Source: Chitinophagaceae bacterium
GTDB taxonomy: Bacteria > Bacteroidota > Bacteroidia > Chitinophagales > Chitinophagaceae
Length of the DNA stretch: 6,703 nt
Assembly (NCBI GenBank): GCA_023251335.1
Contig: JAHEZA010000002.1
Location: 16,712-23,414 of the forward strand
Direction of reading: 5' to 3'
The position numbers were made by a program, and so were the translations under genes. Position 1 is the stretch's first letter. Each line of letters begins with the position of its first letter. This document shows positions 1 through 4,975 of this stretch, piece by piece. A model generated the notes under the pieces. That model ran no database searches. It was not told the DNA's origin and saw nothing but the letters and a program-made list of their open reading frames with translations.

Positions 1-19
1 GTGATTCTTCAAAATAAAA

Positions 20-161
20 TAGCCACAGACCATATCAACCTGATGTTTTAAAAAACCTCTTAGATTTCATTTCTAAGAGCTTGCTGATATCATCCAATAG
101 TAAACAAACATATATGGAAGATTTTCATTTTTTTATACAAAGATTCAGTGGTCTGTGGCTA
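20..161. repeat. 142-bp unit bounded by perfect 13-bp inverted repeats
   Basis: The arm TAGCCACAGACCA at 20-32 is repeated exactly in inverted orientation at 149-161. Each arm begins and ends with TA on its outer side, so the unit can equally be read as 11-bp terminal repeats (22-32, 149-159) flanked by a TA target duplication. That is the pattern left by IS630/Tc1-mariner-type elements, but TA is common in such AT-rich DNA. The interior has no coding capacity beyond a 12-codon ORF, and it carries a hairpin terminator (50-79) plus weaker nested pairings (32-37 with 85-90). The unit starts 6 bp past the ssb stop codon. It may be a miniature inverted-repeat element that now forms the ssb 3' end, or a structured 3' UTR/small RNA closed by a long stem. 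The sequence alone does not decide between these. Confidence 0.6.
50..79 (-). terminator. intrinsic terminator downstream of ssb
   Basis: Read on the minus strand, an 8-bp perfect stem (CTCTTAGA, 79-72, with TCTAAGAG, 64-57) closes a 7-nt loop. It is followed by G and six T residues (55-50). This is a textbook Rho-independent terminator for leftward transcription. It lies about 88 bp past the ssb stop codon, inside the 13-bp inverted repeat unit. It could end the ssb transcript or, alternatively, a small RNA starting near 138-145. Confidence 0.75.
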
Positions 162-166
162 AAAAA

Positions 167-511
167 TTAAGCCGAAGCTTTGCCTCCAATTAATAGAAGT
201 TCATTTACATGTACCTCAGTGGAGTATTTTTTAGTACCGTCTTTGTCCGTGTAATTATTATTGATCAGTTTCCCATCAATAGCTACCTCGGTTCCTTTAA
301 CTAAATATTTTTCCACCAGGTCGGCCACCTTGCCCCAGGCTATCAAATTGTGCCATTGGGTTTCTGTTACTTTTTCGCCGCTAGCGTTTTTGTACACTTC
401 GTTGGTGGCCATGGAAAAGCGGGCCATTTTTTTACCATTTTTGGTTTCGCGGATTTCAGGAGCGTTTCCTAAATTGCCAATGAGTTGAACTCTGTTTTTT
501 AATGCATACAT
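167..511 (-). CDS. ssb: short single-stranded DNA-binding protein (SSB)
   Basis: This 114-residue OB-fold protein binds single-stranded DNA during replication, repair and recombination in the cytosol. The family signature is clear. The N-terminal strand NRVQLIGNLGNAPEI (6-20) is followed by RFSMATNEVY (31-40), then TQWHNLIAWGKVADLVEKYL (51-70) with the conserved aromatic residues W53 and W59, then GTEVAIDGKL (73-82) and a KDGTKKYSTEV strand (90-100). The protein stops right after the OB fold, ending LLIGGKASA. It therefore lacks both the Gly/Gln-rich linker and the acidic DDDIPF-like tip that E. coli SSB (about 178 residues) uses to recruit partners. This suggests a secondary or specialised SSB rather than the only housekeeping copy; that is inference, because other copies lie outside the window. 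The start is the only reasonable ATG, and no Shine-Dalgarno sequence is evident. The gene is monocistronic as seen, divergent from the zinc-ribbon gene. Confidence 0.93.
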   Translation of the reverse strand: MYALKNRVQLIGNLGNAPEIRETKNGKKMARFSMATNEVYKNASGEKVTETQWHNLIAWGKVADLVEKYLVKGTEVAIDGKLINNNYTDKDGTKKYSTEVHVNELLLIGGKASA

Positions 512-529
512 AACTTTGAGATTTGTGCC

Positions 530-549
530 TGCCGTTATCCGGCAAACGG
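530..549 (-). promoter_or_regulatory. alternative hairpins in the ssb leader
   Basis: About 20 bp upstream of the ssb ATG, two overlapping and mutually exclusive stems can form. One pairs CCGTT (532-536) with AACGG (545-549). The other pairs TGCCG (530-534) with CGGCA (540-544). Each stem is only 5 bp. The segment also includes one copy of a repeated CGTTATYCGG motif (533-542; second copy 629-638). It may be an operator or a leader structure affecting ssb translation; no regulator is identified. Confidence 0.3.
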
Positions 550-606
550 TTTTTAAATTTTATTTATTTCAATTGACGATTCAATTCGTTTGTTTCATCA
601 ACACCG

Positions 607-614
607 CAAAGATG
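607..614 (-). promoter_or_regulatory. candidate -7 box for ssb
   Basis: On the minus strand this reads CATCTTTG, one base from the Bacteroidota -7 consensus TAnnTTTG. It would start transcription near 600 and give a leader of roughly 90 nt. No TTTG -33 element is seen at the usual spacing of about 19 nt, so support is weak. Confidence 0.3.
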
Positions 615-666
615 CACCGGCCAAAAAGCGTTATTCGGTTTTTAGTCGTTTATAGTTGGATATAAC

Positions 667-678
667 CGTTTGTAAACG
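667..678. promoter_or_regulatory. palindrome CGTTT-GT-AAACG upstream of zinc-ribbon gene
   Basis: Perfect 5-bp arms with a 2-bp spacer end 1 bp before the TTG (680-682) proposed as the -33 element of the plus-strand promoter. The position and symmetry suit a dimeric repressor or activator site. Related CGTTT words occur nearby (647-651 region), but no clear array is formed. Confidence 0.35.
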
Positions 679-679
679 A

Positions 680-709
680 TTGTACGTAACAATAATTATT
701 GTATCTTCC
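680..709 (+). promoter_or_regulatory. candidate Bacteroidota-type promoter of zinc-ribbon gene
   Basis: TTG at 680-682 is separated by 19 bp from TATCTTCC at 702-709, a close match to the Bacteroidota pattern of -33 TTTG, about 19 bp, then -7 TAnnTTTG. The last bases of the -7 box deviate (CC for TG). Transcription would begin near 715, about 20 nt before the ATG at 735. This supports that ATG over an upstream in-frame TTG at 699 that lies inside the promoter. Confidence 0.5.
689..702. promoter_or_regulatory. perfect 14-bp palindrome in promoter spacer
   Basis: ACAATAATTATTGT is its own reverse complement over all 14 bases. It fills the promoter spacer and ends on the first base of the proposed -7 box. 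A protein bound here would block RNA polymerase, so it is a plausible operator. AT-rich palindromes also arise by chance, and no regulator is encoded next to it. Confidence 0.4.
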
Positions 710-734
710 CTTTTCAAAATCAATACCAATCAGC

Positions 735-1133
735 ATGACAGCCGAAATTACAACTGCCAAATGCCTCGCGTGTGACAAGGCTTTAAAAGGCCGCACCGAT
801 AAAAAATTTTGCGATGATTATTGCCGGAACAATTATAATAACCAGTTAAAAGGAGCTAAAAACAACGTGGTCAGGAATATTAATAATGCCTTGGGGAAAA
901 ACAGAAGGGTGCTCGAAAGTTGTTTCAAATCCGGCGAAGAAATTGCAAAAACTACCAAAGAAAAACTGCTTGAAAAAGGGTTTCAGTTCAAATACATGAC
1001 ACACACTTATACCAACAAAAAAGGAAACGTTTATTTTTTCTGTTACGATTTAGGCTATATGCCGCTGGAGAACGACTGGTATCTATTGGTAAAAAGAAAG
1101 GAAGCTTCCGCGCCTTCCGAAGGAGTGAATTAA
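735..1133 (+). CDS. small zinc-ribbon protein of unknown function
   Basis: This is a 132-residue, probably cytosolic protein. Near its N-terminus are four cysteines in the pattern C10-x2-C13-x12-C26-x3-C30, followed by RNNYNNQ. This is a compact zinc-binding knuckle of the type annotated as DUF2116-like zinc ribbon. A basic helical middle (residues 38-85, rich in Lys/Arg/Asn) follows. The C-terminal half has a distinctive aromatic stretch, FQFKYMTHTYTNKKGNVYFF followed by CYDLGYMPL and WYLLVKRKE, that probably forms a small beta domain. There is no signal peptide or membrane segment. The Zn knuckle plus basic charge suggests nucleic-acid binding, but this is inference only. The ATG at 735 is chosen because the promoter-like sequence ends just before it and the next in-frame upstream start (TTG 699) overlaps the -7 box. 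It is divergent from ssb; no functional link is demonstrable. Confidence 0.85.
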   Translation: MTAEITTAKCLACDKALKGRTDKKFCDDYCRNNYNNQLKGAKNNVVRNINNALGKNRRVLESCFKSGEEIAKTTKEKLLEKGFQFKYMTHTYTNKKGNVYFFCYDLGYMPLENDWYLLVKRKEASAPSEGVN

Positions 1134-1250
1134 AATAGAAATGTTTAAAATTTGTTGATTTACTAAAGTGAGCTGAAATGTAGCTGATGTCTCATTCATC
1201 AATAAAGTCAAAAATATTTTTAAGTCAGGCAGTGAACAAACAAATTCCCG

Positions 1251-1308
1251 GGATTCTTATTTTTCAGAAATAATCCTAAAATCGTTTGAATGAAAAAATG
1301 GATTATTT
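1251..1308. repeat. competing inverted repeats between convergent genes
   Basis: AAATAATCC at 1268-1276 pairs perfectly with GGATTATTT at 1300-1308 (23-nt loop). It can alternatively pair, with a 3-nt bulge, with GGATTCTTATTT at 1251-1262. The structure lies just past the aroE stop codon (1315) and about 120 bp past the zinc-ribbon stop. No T-run follows on either strand, so this is not a standard intrinsic terminator, though it could stabilise the aroE 3' end. The rest of 1134-1314 holds no gene and only an AT-rich palindrome (AAAAATATTTTT near 1210-1221). Confidence 0.3.
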
Positions 1309-1314
1309 ATTCGT

Positions 1315-2064
1315 TTACTGCTCCAATTTTTCGTTCCATATTTTCCAGCTTTCTTCCGCTTGAATGGCCAGCATGTTTTCCCCATTTTCTATTGAAGCAC
1401 CTTGCTTTTCTGCACGGGAAAGAAACAACGTTTTTGGTGGGTTGTAAACGAGGTCAAAAAAATAATGTTTGTCTGTGATAAACTGATAAGGTAAATCAGG
1501 ACATTCATCAATATTGGGTGAGGTGCCAACCGGAGTCGTATTGATTACGATTTGAAATTCTTTCATCACCGCTTCATTTATTTCATCGTAAGAAATGACA
1601 GAAGATAATTCATTTTTTCTACGGCTTACTTTTAAAAAATCAATATTCAATTTCTGAAGCACGAATGCGACCGCGTTAGAAGCGCCGCCTGTGCCTAACA
1701 CAAGTGCCTTTTTATGATACGGTTTTAAATGAGATGTGAACGACTGTTCGAAACCCGCTATATCCGTGTTATATCCTATCCATTTGCCATTGTCAATTTT
1801 GATGCAATTACAGGCGTTCACTTGTTGACATTCATCCGTTAATTCATCCAGGAAGGGGATAATTTCCGTTTTATAAGGAATGGTAATGTTAAGTCCTTTT
1901 ATCTCCGGATTTTTCTTGAGAGCCGGAATCTCTTGTTTCATATCTTTCAATTCAAAATTGAGATATTGGCAATTGGTTATTTGCTCCGTTTTAAATTTTT
2001 CAGAAAAATATCGGGCCGAAAATGAATGGTGTAATGTCTTACCTATCAAACCATAAACTTTCAT
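1315..2064 (-). CDS. aroE: shikimate dehydrogenase (NADP+)
   Basis: This enzyme catalyses NADPH-dependent reduction of 3-dehydroshikimate to shikimate (EC 1.1.1.25), step four of the cytosolic shikimate pathway to aromatic amino acids. The 249-residue protein is slightly short for the family (about 270). The active-site residues are all visible: the substrate-binding S14-x-S16, GLNITIPYK with catalytic K65, the NACNCI segment holding N86, and YNTD with D101. A Rossmann GTGGAS loop (124-129) and SRR (147-149) for the NADP 2'-phosphate follow, then NTTPVG (175-180), DLVYNP (204-209) and the C-terminal ML-x2-Q motif with Q235. The ATG overlaps the comA-like stop codon (ATGA, 2061-2064), so translation is probably coupled to that gene. 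The start is fixed by this overlap and by the family-typical MKVYGLIGKTL opening. Confidence 0.96.
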   Translation of the reverse strand: MKVYGLIGKTLHHSFSARYFSEKFKTEQITNCQYLNFELKDMKQEIPALKKNPEIKGLNITIPYKTEIIPFLDELTDECQQVNACNCIKIDNGKWIGYNTDIAGFEQSFTSHLKPYHKKALVLGTGGASNAVAFVLQKLNIDFLKVSRRKNELSSVISYDEINEAVMKEFQIVINTTPVGTSPNIDECPDLPYQFITDKHYFFDLVYNPPKTLFLSRAEKQGASIENGENMLAIQAEESWKIWNEKLEQ

Positions 2065-2834
2065 GACACGGTTTCTTTATCCAGATAAAGGTTAAAGGTA
2101 TCGCCCCGAAGGCCAATACGCATGGCCTCAAGCGGAATTATTTCCGAAGGAGCAATGTTACCAAGGTTGGCATTGCAGCCTACCAACTCCAAAAAATAAA
2201 GCTGCTGCGCTTTTTGGGGCGCTTCCCAGAGAATTTTTTCCGCCGGTATCTTCGTTAAAATTTCATTTACCAGGCCCTGCCGAACCTCTCCACTATCGCG
2301 GTATAAACCCACATTTCCTGCCTCTCTCGCTTCTGCAATTACATACGAAGCTCCGGCCTCTAATTCTGCCTGCATTTGTTCTATCCATTTATACGGGGGC
2401 ATAATATTAGCAGCATCCTTACTTCCTACTTCACTCAATACAATTCCGTGTTTAGTTAATTTTTCTATATAGCCACATTTCTCCGTGTGTGGAATAGTAA
2501 TAGAGCCATCACTTACTTCCATATAAGTAATTTTGAAATCTTTGCAGAGTTGTATATAATCATTAAATTGATTACGAATCAGAAAAGCTTCAAATAAGGT
2601 ACCACCAAAATAAACCGGGATATCTAAAGACTGGTATAAGTCGATTTTTTCACGCAGGTTGGGAGTTACGTAAGCCGTTCCAAACCCAAGCTTTATGATA
2701 TCAATATGCGGATGTGCGGCGCTAATCAGGTTTTTCGCTTCTTCAAGACTGAGACCTTTATCCATGATCATTGTGATTCCGTTAGTCCTTGGTTTTTTTA
2801 CTCTGTCAGGAATCTGGCTAAGTTTAAAATTCAT
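2061..2834 (-). CDS. comA: phosphosulfolactate synthase (ComA family)
   Basis: In archaea ComA adds sulfite to phosphoenolpyruvate to give (2R)-phospho-3-sulfolactate (EC 4.4.1.19), the first step to coenzyme M; Bacillus has a homologue linked to sulfolactate. The 257-residue protein has the expected size and TIM-barrel order: NGITMIMDKGLS (18-29), DIIKLGFGTAYV (45-56, K48), YFGGTLFEAF (75-84), YMEVSDGSITIP (104-115), LSEVGSKD (133-140), YVIAEAREAGNVGLY (164-178), WEAPQKAQQ (203-211) and IGLRGDTF (240-247). No coenzyme M genes are seen here. In Bacteroidota the product might instead serve sulfolactate or cysteate/sulfonolipid metabolism; that is inference. The stop overlaps aroE by 4 bp. The start lies 20 bp below a perfect TATCTTTG -7 box. 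The family assignment is firm; the in vivo product is not. Confidence 0.9.
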   Translation of the reverse strand: MNFKLSQIPDRVKKPRTNGITMIMDKGLSLEEAKNLISAAHPHIDIIKLGFGTAYVTPNLREKIDLYQSLDIPVYFGGTLFEAFLIRNQFNDYIQLCKDFKITYMEVSDGSITIPHTEKCGYIEKLTKHGIVLSEVGSKDAANIMPPYKWIEQMQAELEAGASYVIAEAREAGNVGLYRDSGEVRQGLVNEILTKIPAEKILWEAPQKAQQLYFLELVGCNANLGNIAPSEIIPLEAMRIGLRGDTFNLYLDKETVS

Positions 2835-2853
2835 ATTTAATTTTTAAGATGCG

Positions 2854-2861
2854 CAAAGATA
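2854..2861 (-). promoter_or_regulatory. -7 promoter box of comA-aroE
   Basis: On the minus strand this reads TATCTTTG, an exact match to the Bacteroidota TAnnTTTG -7 element. It predicts a transcript start near 2848 and a short A-rich leader of about 14 nt before the comA ATG (2834). No -33 TTTG lies at the standard spacing (a TTTTG sits only 12 nt upstream). Two direct copies of TTTTACC (minus strand; 2866-2872 and 2883-2889) lie just upstream, 17 bp apart, and could be activator sites. Confidence 0.55.
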
Positions 2862-2916
2862 GTTTGGTAAAAACAAAAGTGAGGTAAAATGGCAATTTAG
2901 AGGAAATATTTTAATG

Positions 2917-4344
2917 TTATTTTTTCTTTTTTTGTGAATTCTTATAGTTGCTTATCATTTCAGACACTGATGAATGCTGCAATAAGGAAGCATCTAAATC
3001 AATAAATTGCCTGGTCAGGCTCGGATTGGTTTCAAGACCGAGTTGCAATTGGAGCAAGGCCTCTTTAGATTTGCCCATGGCAAAAAGCACAGCAGATTTA
3101 TAATAAATGAACAACGGTTTATTTTCCGTACTTTTTTGGGCGTTATAAATTTGTTCGAGTGCTTCTTCATAAAACTCTGCATCAAAAAGACATTTTATCA
3201 GTTCTTTCCATCCTTTCACGTTTTTCGGTCTTGCCTTAATGAATTGAGTAAAATGTACTACGGCATCTTTTATATGCCCTAATTGAACATGGCATTGCGC
3301 AATGGCGAAATGATAATCCGGTTGAGACCTGTTTATGCTCATCGCATTTTCAATGTTTTTCACAGCACTCTCCCAATATCCCTCCTCCATATAAGTGGCG
3401 GCAATTTTATAGTATAACCGGCTTTCTGAAGCATTCAGGTGCACAGCTTTTCTGTAATGAAATCTTGCCTGCGCAGGATTTCTTAATTTCTCGTAGCAGT
3501 AGCCTATTGCTTCATAAATAATGTCTTCGGGCATAGATAATTCCAGTACTTTCTGAAGCGCTTCAATTGCATCACGATATTTTCTCAATCTCAAGTAGGC
3601 GTCTCCAAGATTACGGTACGCATAATCAAATTTTTCATCAATAGCTATCGCATACAGGTAGGCATCTATTGATTTCTCGTATAATTTTAATCCCTGGTAA
3701 GCCGTTCCCAGGTTAAACCAAGCCAGTTGTGAATACGGGTGCTCATCGATAATATGTTCATGAATTTTAATACTTTCCTCATTTTTTCCCGTATAATCCG
3801 CCCAAAAACAAATTTTATACAAGGCTTCTTCATTGGTGGGCTCTTGCTCGAGAATCAGTTGCAGACAATTAAATACCCTGTCAAAATTTTCATAGTCGTC
3901 ATATACATCAGCAAGCTCAAAAAGCAATTCAATCCTGTCTTCACCATCAAAAATAGCAATTGCTTCTTCCAATAAGTTTGCCGCCTTTTCCTGGAAATCC
4001 AGGGCCAGGTAGGCATCCGTTTTTAGAATATACAGGTTAATGTCATTACTATCCAAGACTTCGGCTTTTTCCAGGTAAGATAGGCCTTCATAATAGTTTT
4101 GAGTAGCGATAAGGATATCTGCTTTTCTTATATAAAGAGAAGAGGAATAGGGAAATTGTTCGAGAGCAAAATTGACTGCTTCAAGAGCTGAGGAAAGTTT
4201 ATCATTATCGTCGAAATAGTCTATCAAGCGCAGGAAGGACTCCTCTTCAATAAAGCTGAATTGCTTACCGTTTTTAAGATTATTATACTTTTTCAGCAAC
4301 TCGTTCATTTCGTCTCTGTCTTTCCAATACTGGTTGTCTTTCAT
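2917..4344 (-). CDS. tetratricopeptide-repeat protein
   Basis: This is a 475-residue, probably cytosolic protein built almost entirely of helical TPR units, a scaffold for protein-protein contacts. There is no signal peptide or membrane segment: the N-terminus is charged (MKDNQYWKDRDEMNELLKKY). Clear 34-residue repeats run from about 205 to 374, for example AWFNLGTAYQGLKLYEKSID (208-227), AYRNLGDAYLRLRKYRDAIE (242-261), IYEAIGYCYEKLRNPAQARF (276-295), RLYYKIAATYMEEGYWESAV (309-328) and DYHFAIAQCHVQLGHIKDAV (343-362). Degenerate units precede (50-200, strongly acidic) and follow (375-440). The C-terminus is a short basic tail (QKKKK). The partner is unknown. The gene lies 82 bp upstream of comA on the same strand. 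With no terminator evident in the gap, readthrough into comA-aroE is possible, though comA has its own -7 box. A specific function cannot be assigned. Confidence 0.92.
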   Translation of the reverse strand: MKDNQYWKDRDEMNELLKKYNNLKNGKQFSFIEEESFLRLIDYFDDNDKLSSALEAVNFALEQFPYSSSLYIRKADILIATQNYYEGLSYLEKAEVLDSNDINLYILKTDAYLALDFQEKAANLLEEAIAIFDGEDRIELLFELADVYDDYENFDRVFNCLQLILEQEPTNEEALYKICFWADYTGKNEESIKIHEHIIDEHPYSQLAWFNLGTAYQGLKLYEKSIDAYLYAIAIDEKFDYAYRNLGDAYLRLRKYRDAIEALQKVLELSMPEDIIYEAIGYCYEKLRNPAQARFHYRKAVHLNASESRLYYKIAATYMEEGYWESAVKNIENAMSINRSQPDYHFAIAQCHVQLGHIKDAVVHFTQFIKARPKNVKGWKELIKCLFDAEFYEEALEQIYNAQKSTENKPLFIYYKSAVLFAMGKSKEALLQLQLGLETNPSLTRQFIDLDASLLQHSSVSEMISNYKNSQKKKK

Positions 4345-4361
4345 ATTGTAATCTTATTCTA

Positions 4362-4369
4362 CAAAGTAA
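4362..4369 (-). promoter_or_regulatory. candidate -7 box of TPR gene
   Basis: The minus strand reads TTACTTTG, one mismatch from TAnnTTTG, 17 bp upstream of the TPR gene ATG. A -33 element at normal spacing is not recognisable. Confidence 0.35.
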
Positions 4370-4436
4370 GGTTATTTTTAAAATAAAACCTGCTCCGTTC
4401 CGTTTTTACTTTTTGGAAAGAAAAATTGTAAAAATC

Positions 4437-4467
4437 TTTATCTATTCAGAAAAAAATTGTATTTTTG
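4437..4467 (+). promoter_or_regulatory. promoter of the 4500-4847 gene
   Basis: TATTTTTG at 4460-4467 matches the Bacteroidota -7 consensus TAnnTTTG exactly. TTTA at 4437-4440 lies 19 bp upstream and matches the -33 TTTG element in three of four bases. Transcription would start near 4473, leaving an A/T-rich leader of about 27 nt without a Shine-Dalgarno sequence. Confidence 0.55.
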
Positions 4468-4499
4468 TTAAAATTAAAATTTAATTAAGAATTCACAAA

Positions 4500-4847
4500 A
4501 TGACAAAGTATTCCAAGATAACATCAGTTTTATTACTTGTGTGTGGAGTATGTCTTTTTGCTTTTGCGGATAGGGGTGGTTTCGTAAAAAAGAATAAAAC
4601 TCCCTTAAATATAAAAACAAATGGAACTTTAAAGAATTCCATTCCATTTAATTTGAAGTCAGGACTTTCGTTTCGCGGTAGTTTCCTGGCAAATGAAAAG
4701 CAAATTGGAAACAGTATAGTAAGCGACGCGTATATTTCTTATAAAAAAGGAAACACTGTTTATATAGTACCCTACAAACAAAAGGTATTCATTCCTCAAT
4801 ACAGTCAACAAGATGGCTATAAATTAATTATTCGCGGAAGAAAATAA
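4500..4847 (+). CDS. small exported protein of unknown family
   Basis: This 115-residue protein was not recognised as belonging to any family. The N-terminus is a classical signal peptide: basic MTKYSK, a hydrophobic core SVLLLVCGVCLFAFA (9-23) and a likely signal-peptidase I site after AFA (residue 23). The two cysteines (15, 18) are in the hydrophobic core and do not form a convincing lipobox, so a lipoprotein is unlikely. The mature part is about 92 residues and strongly basic, without cysteine. It contains predicted beta-type stretches: PFNLKSGLSFRGSFL (49-63), YISYKKGNTVYIVPYKQKVF (78-97) and YKLIIRGRK at the end. This points to a small periplasmic or surface-exposed beta protein. It has its own promoter, is divergent from the TPR gene, and ends at a strong hairpin terminator, so it appears monocistronic. 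Confidence 0.8.
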   Translation: MTKYSKITSVLLLVCGVCLFAFADRGGFVKKNKTPLNIKTNGTLKNSIPFNLKSGLSFRGSFLANEKQIGNSIVSDAYISYKKGNTVYIVPYKQKVFIPQYSQQDGYKLIIRGRK

Positions 4848-4869
4848 TTGTTTTCATTTATTACTTTTA

Positions 4870-4909
4870 GATATAGAAAGACCTGCAGGAATGTAGGTTT
4901 TTCTATATC
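4870..4909 (+). terminator. bidirectional hairpin terminator with GGAA loop
   Basis: An 18-bp stem (4870-4887 with 4892-4909, two G-U wobbles on the plus transcript) closes a GGAA tetraloop, a member of the stable GNRA class. The inner part (ACCTGCA/TGTAGGT) is preceded by an A-rich run and followed by TTTTT (4898-4902) on the plus strand. On the minus strand the T-rich run is interrupted (CTTTCT). It lies between two convergent genes, 23 bp after the 4847 stop and 67 bp past the 4976 stop, and so can end both transcripts. The plus-strand signal is the stronger. Confidence 0.8.
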
Positions 4910-4975
4910 ATAACAATCTTCTCCTAAATGCATTTTGCGATTGCTACTTCAATTGTAAAAATGTTCGGGGAAAAT

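Noticed and set aside
20..161. Possible retron-type noncoding RNA (inverted repeats closing a structured RNA of about 140 nt)
   Set aside because: No reverse transcriptase gene is in the window, there is no long msd-like stem, and the internal hairpin with a T-run is better explained as a terminator. Only the sequence to the left could revive this idea.
12..170. AAAATAAAA / AAAAATTAA as a longer target-site duplication around the inverted repeats
   Set aside because: The flanks are simply A-rich and do not match base for base; only the TA dinucleotide is shared cleanly.
699..734. Upstream TTG start extending the zinc-ribbon protein by 12 residues
   Set aside because: The TTG overlaps the proposed -7 box and the added residues (MYLPFSKSIPIS) precede the expected zinc knuckle without family-like features; the ATG at 735 is preferred.
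1290..1478. Plus-strand ORF of 62 codons opposite aroE
   Set aside because: It runs antisense to conserved aroE codons, has no promoter, and its peptide shows no recognisable family.
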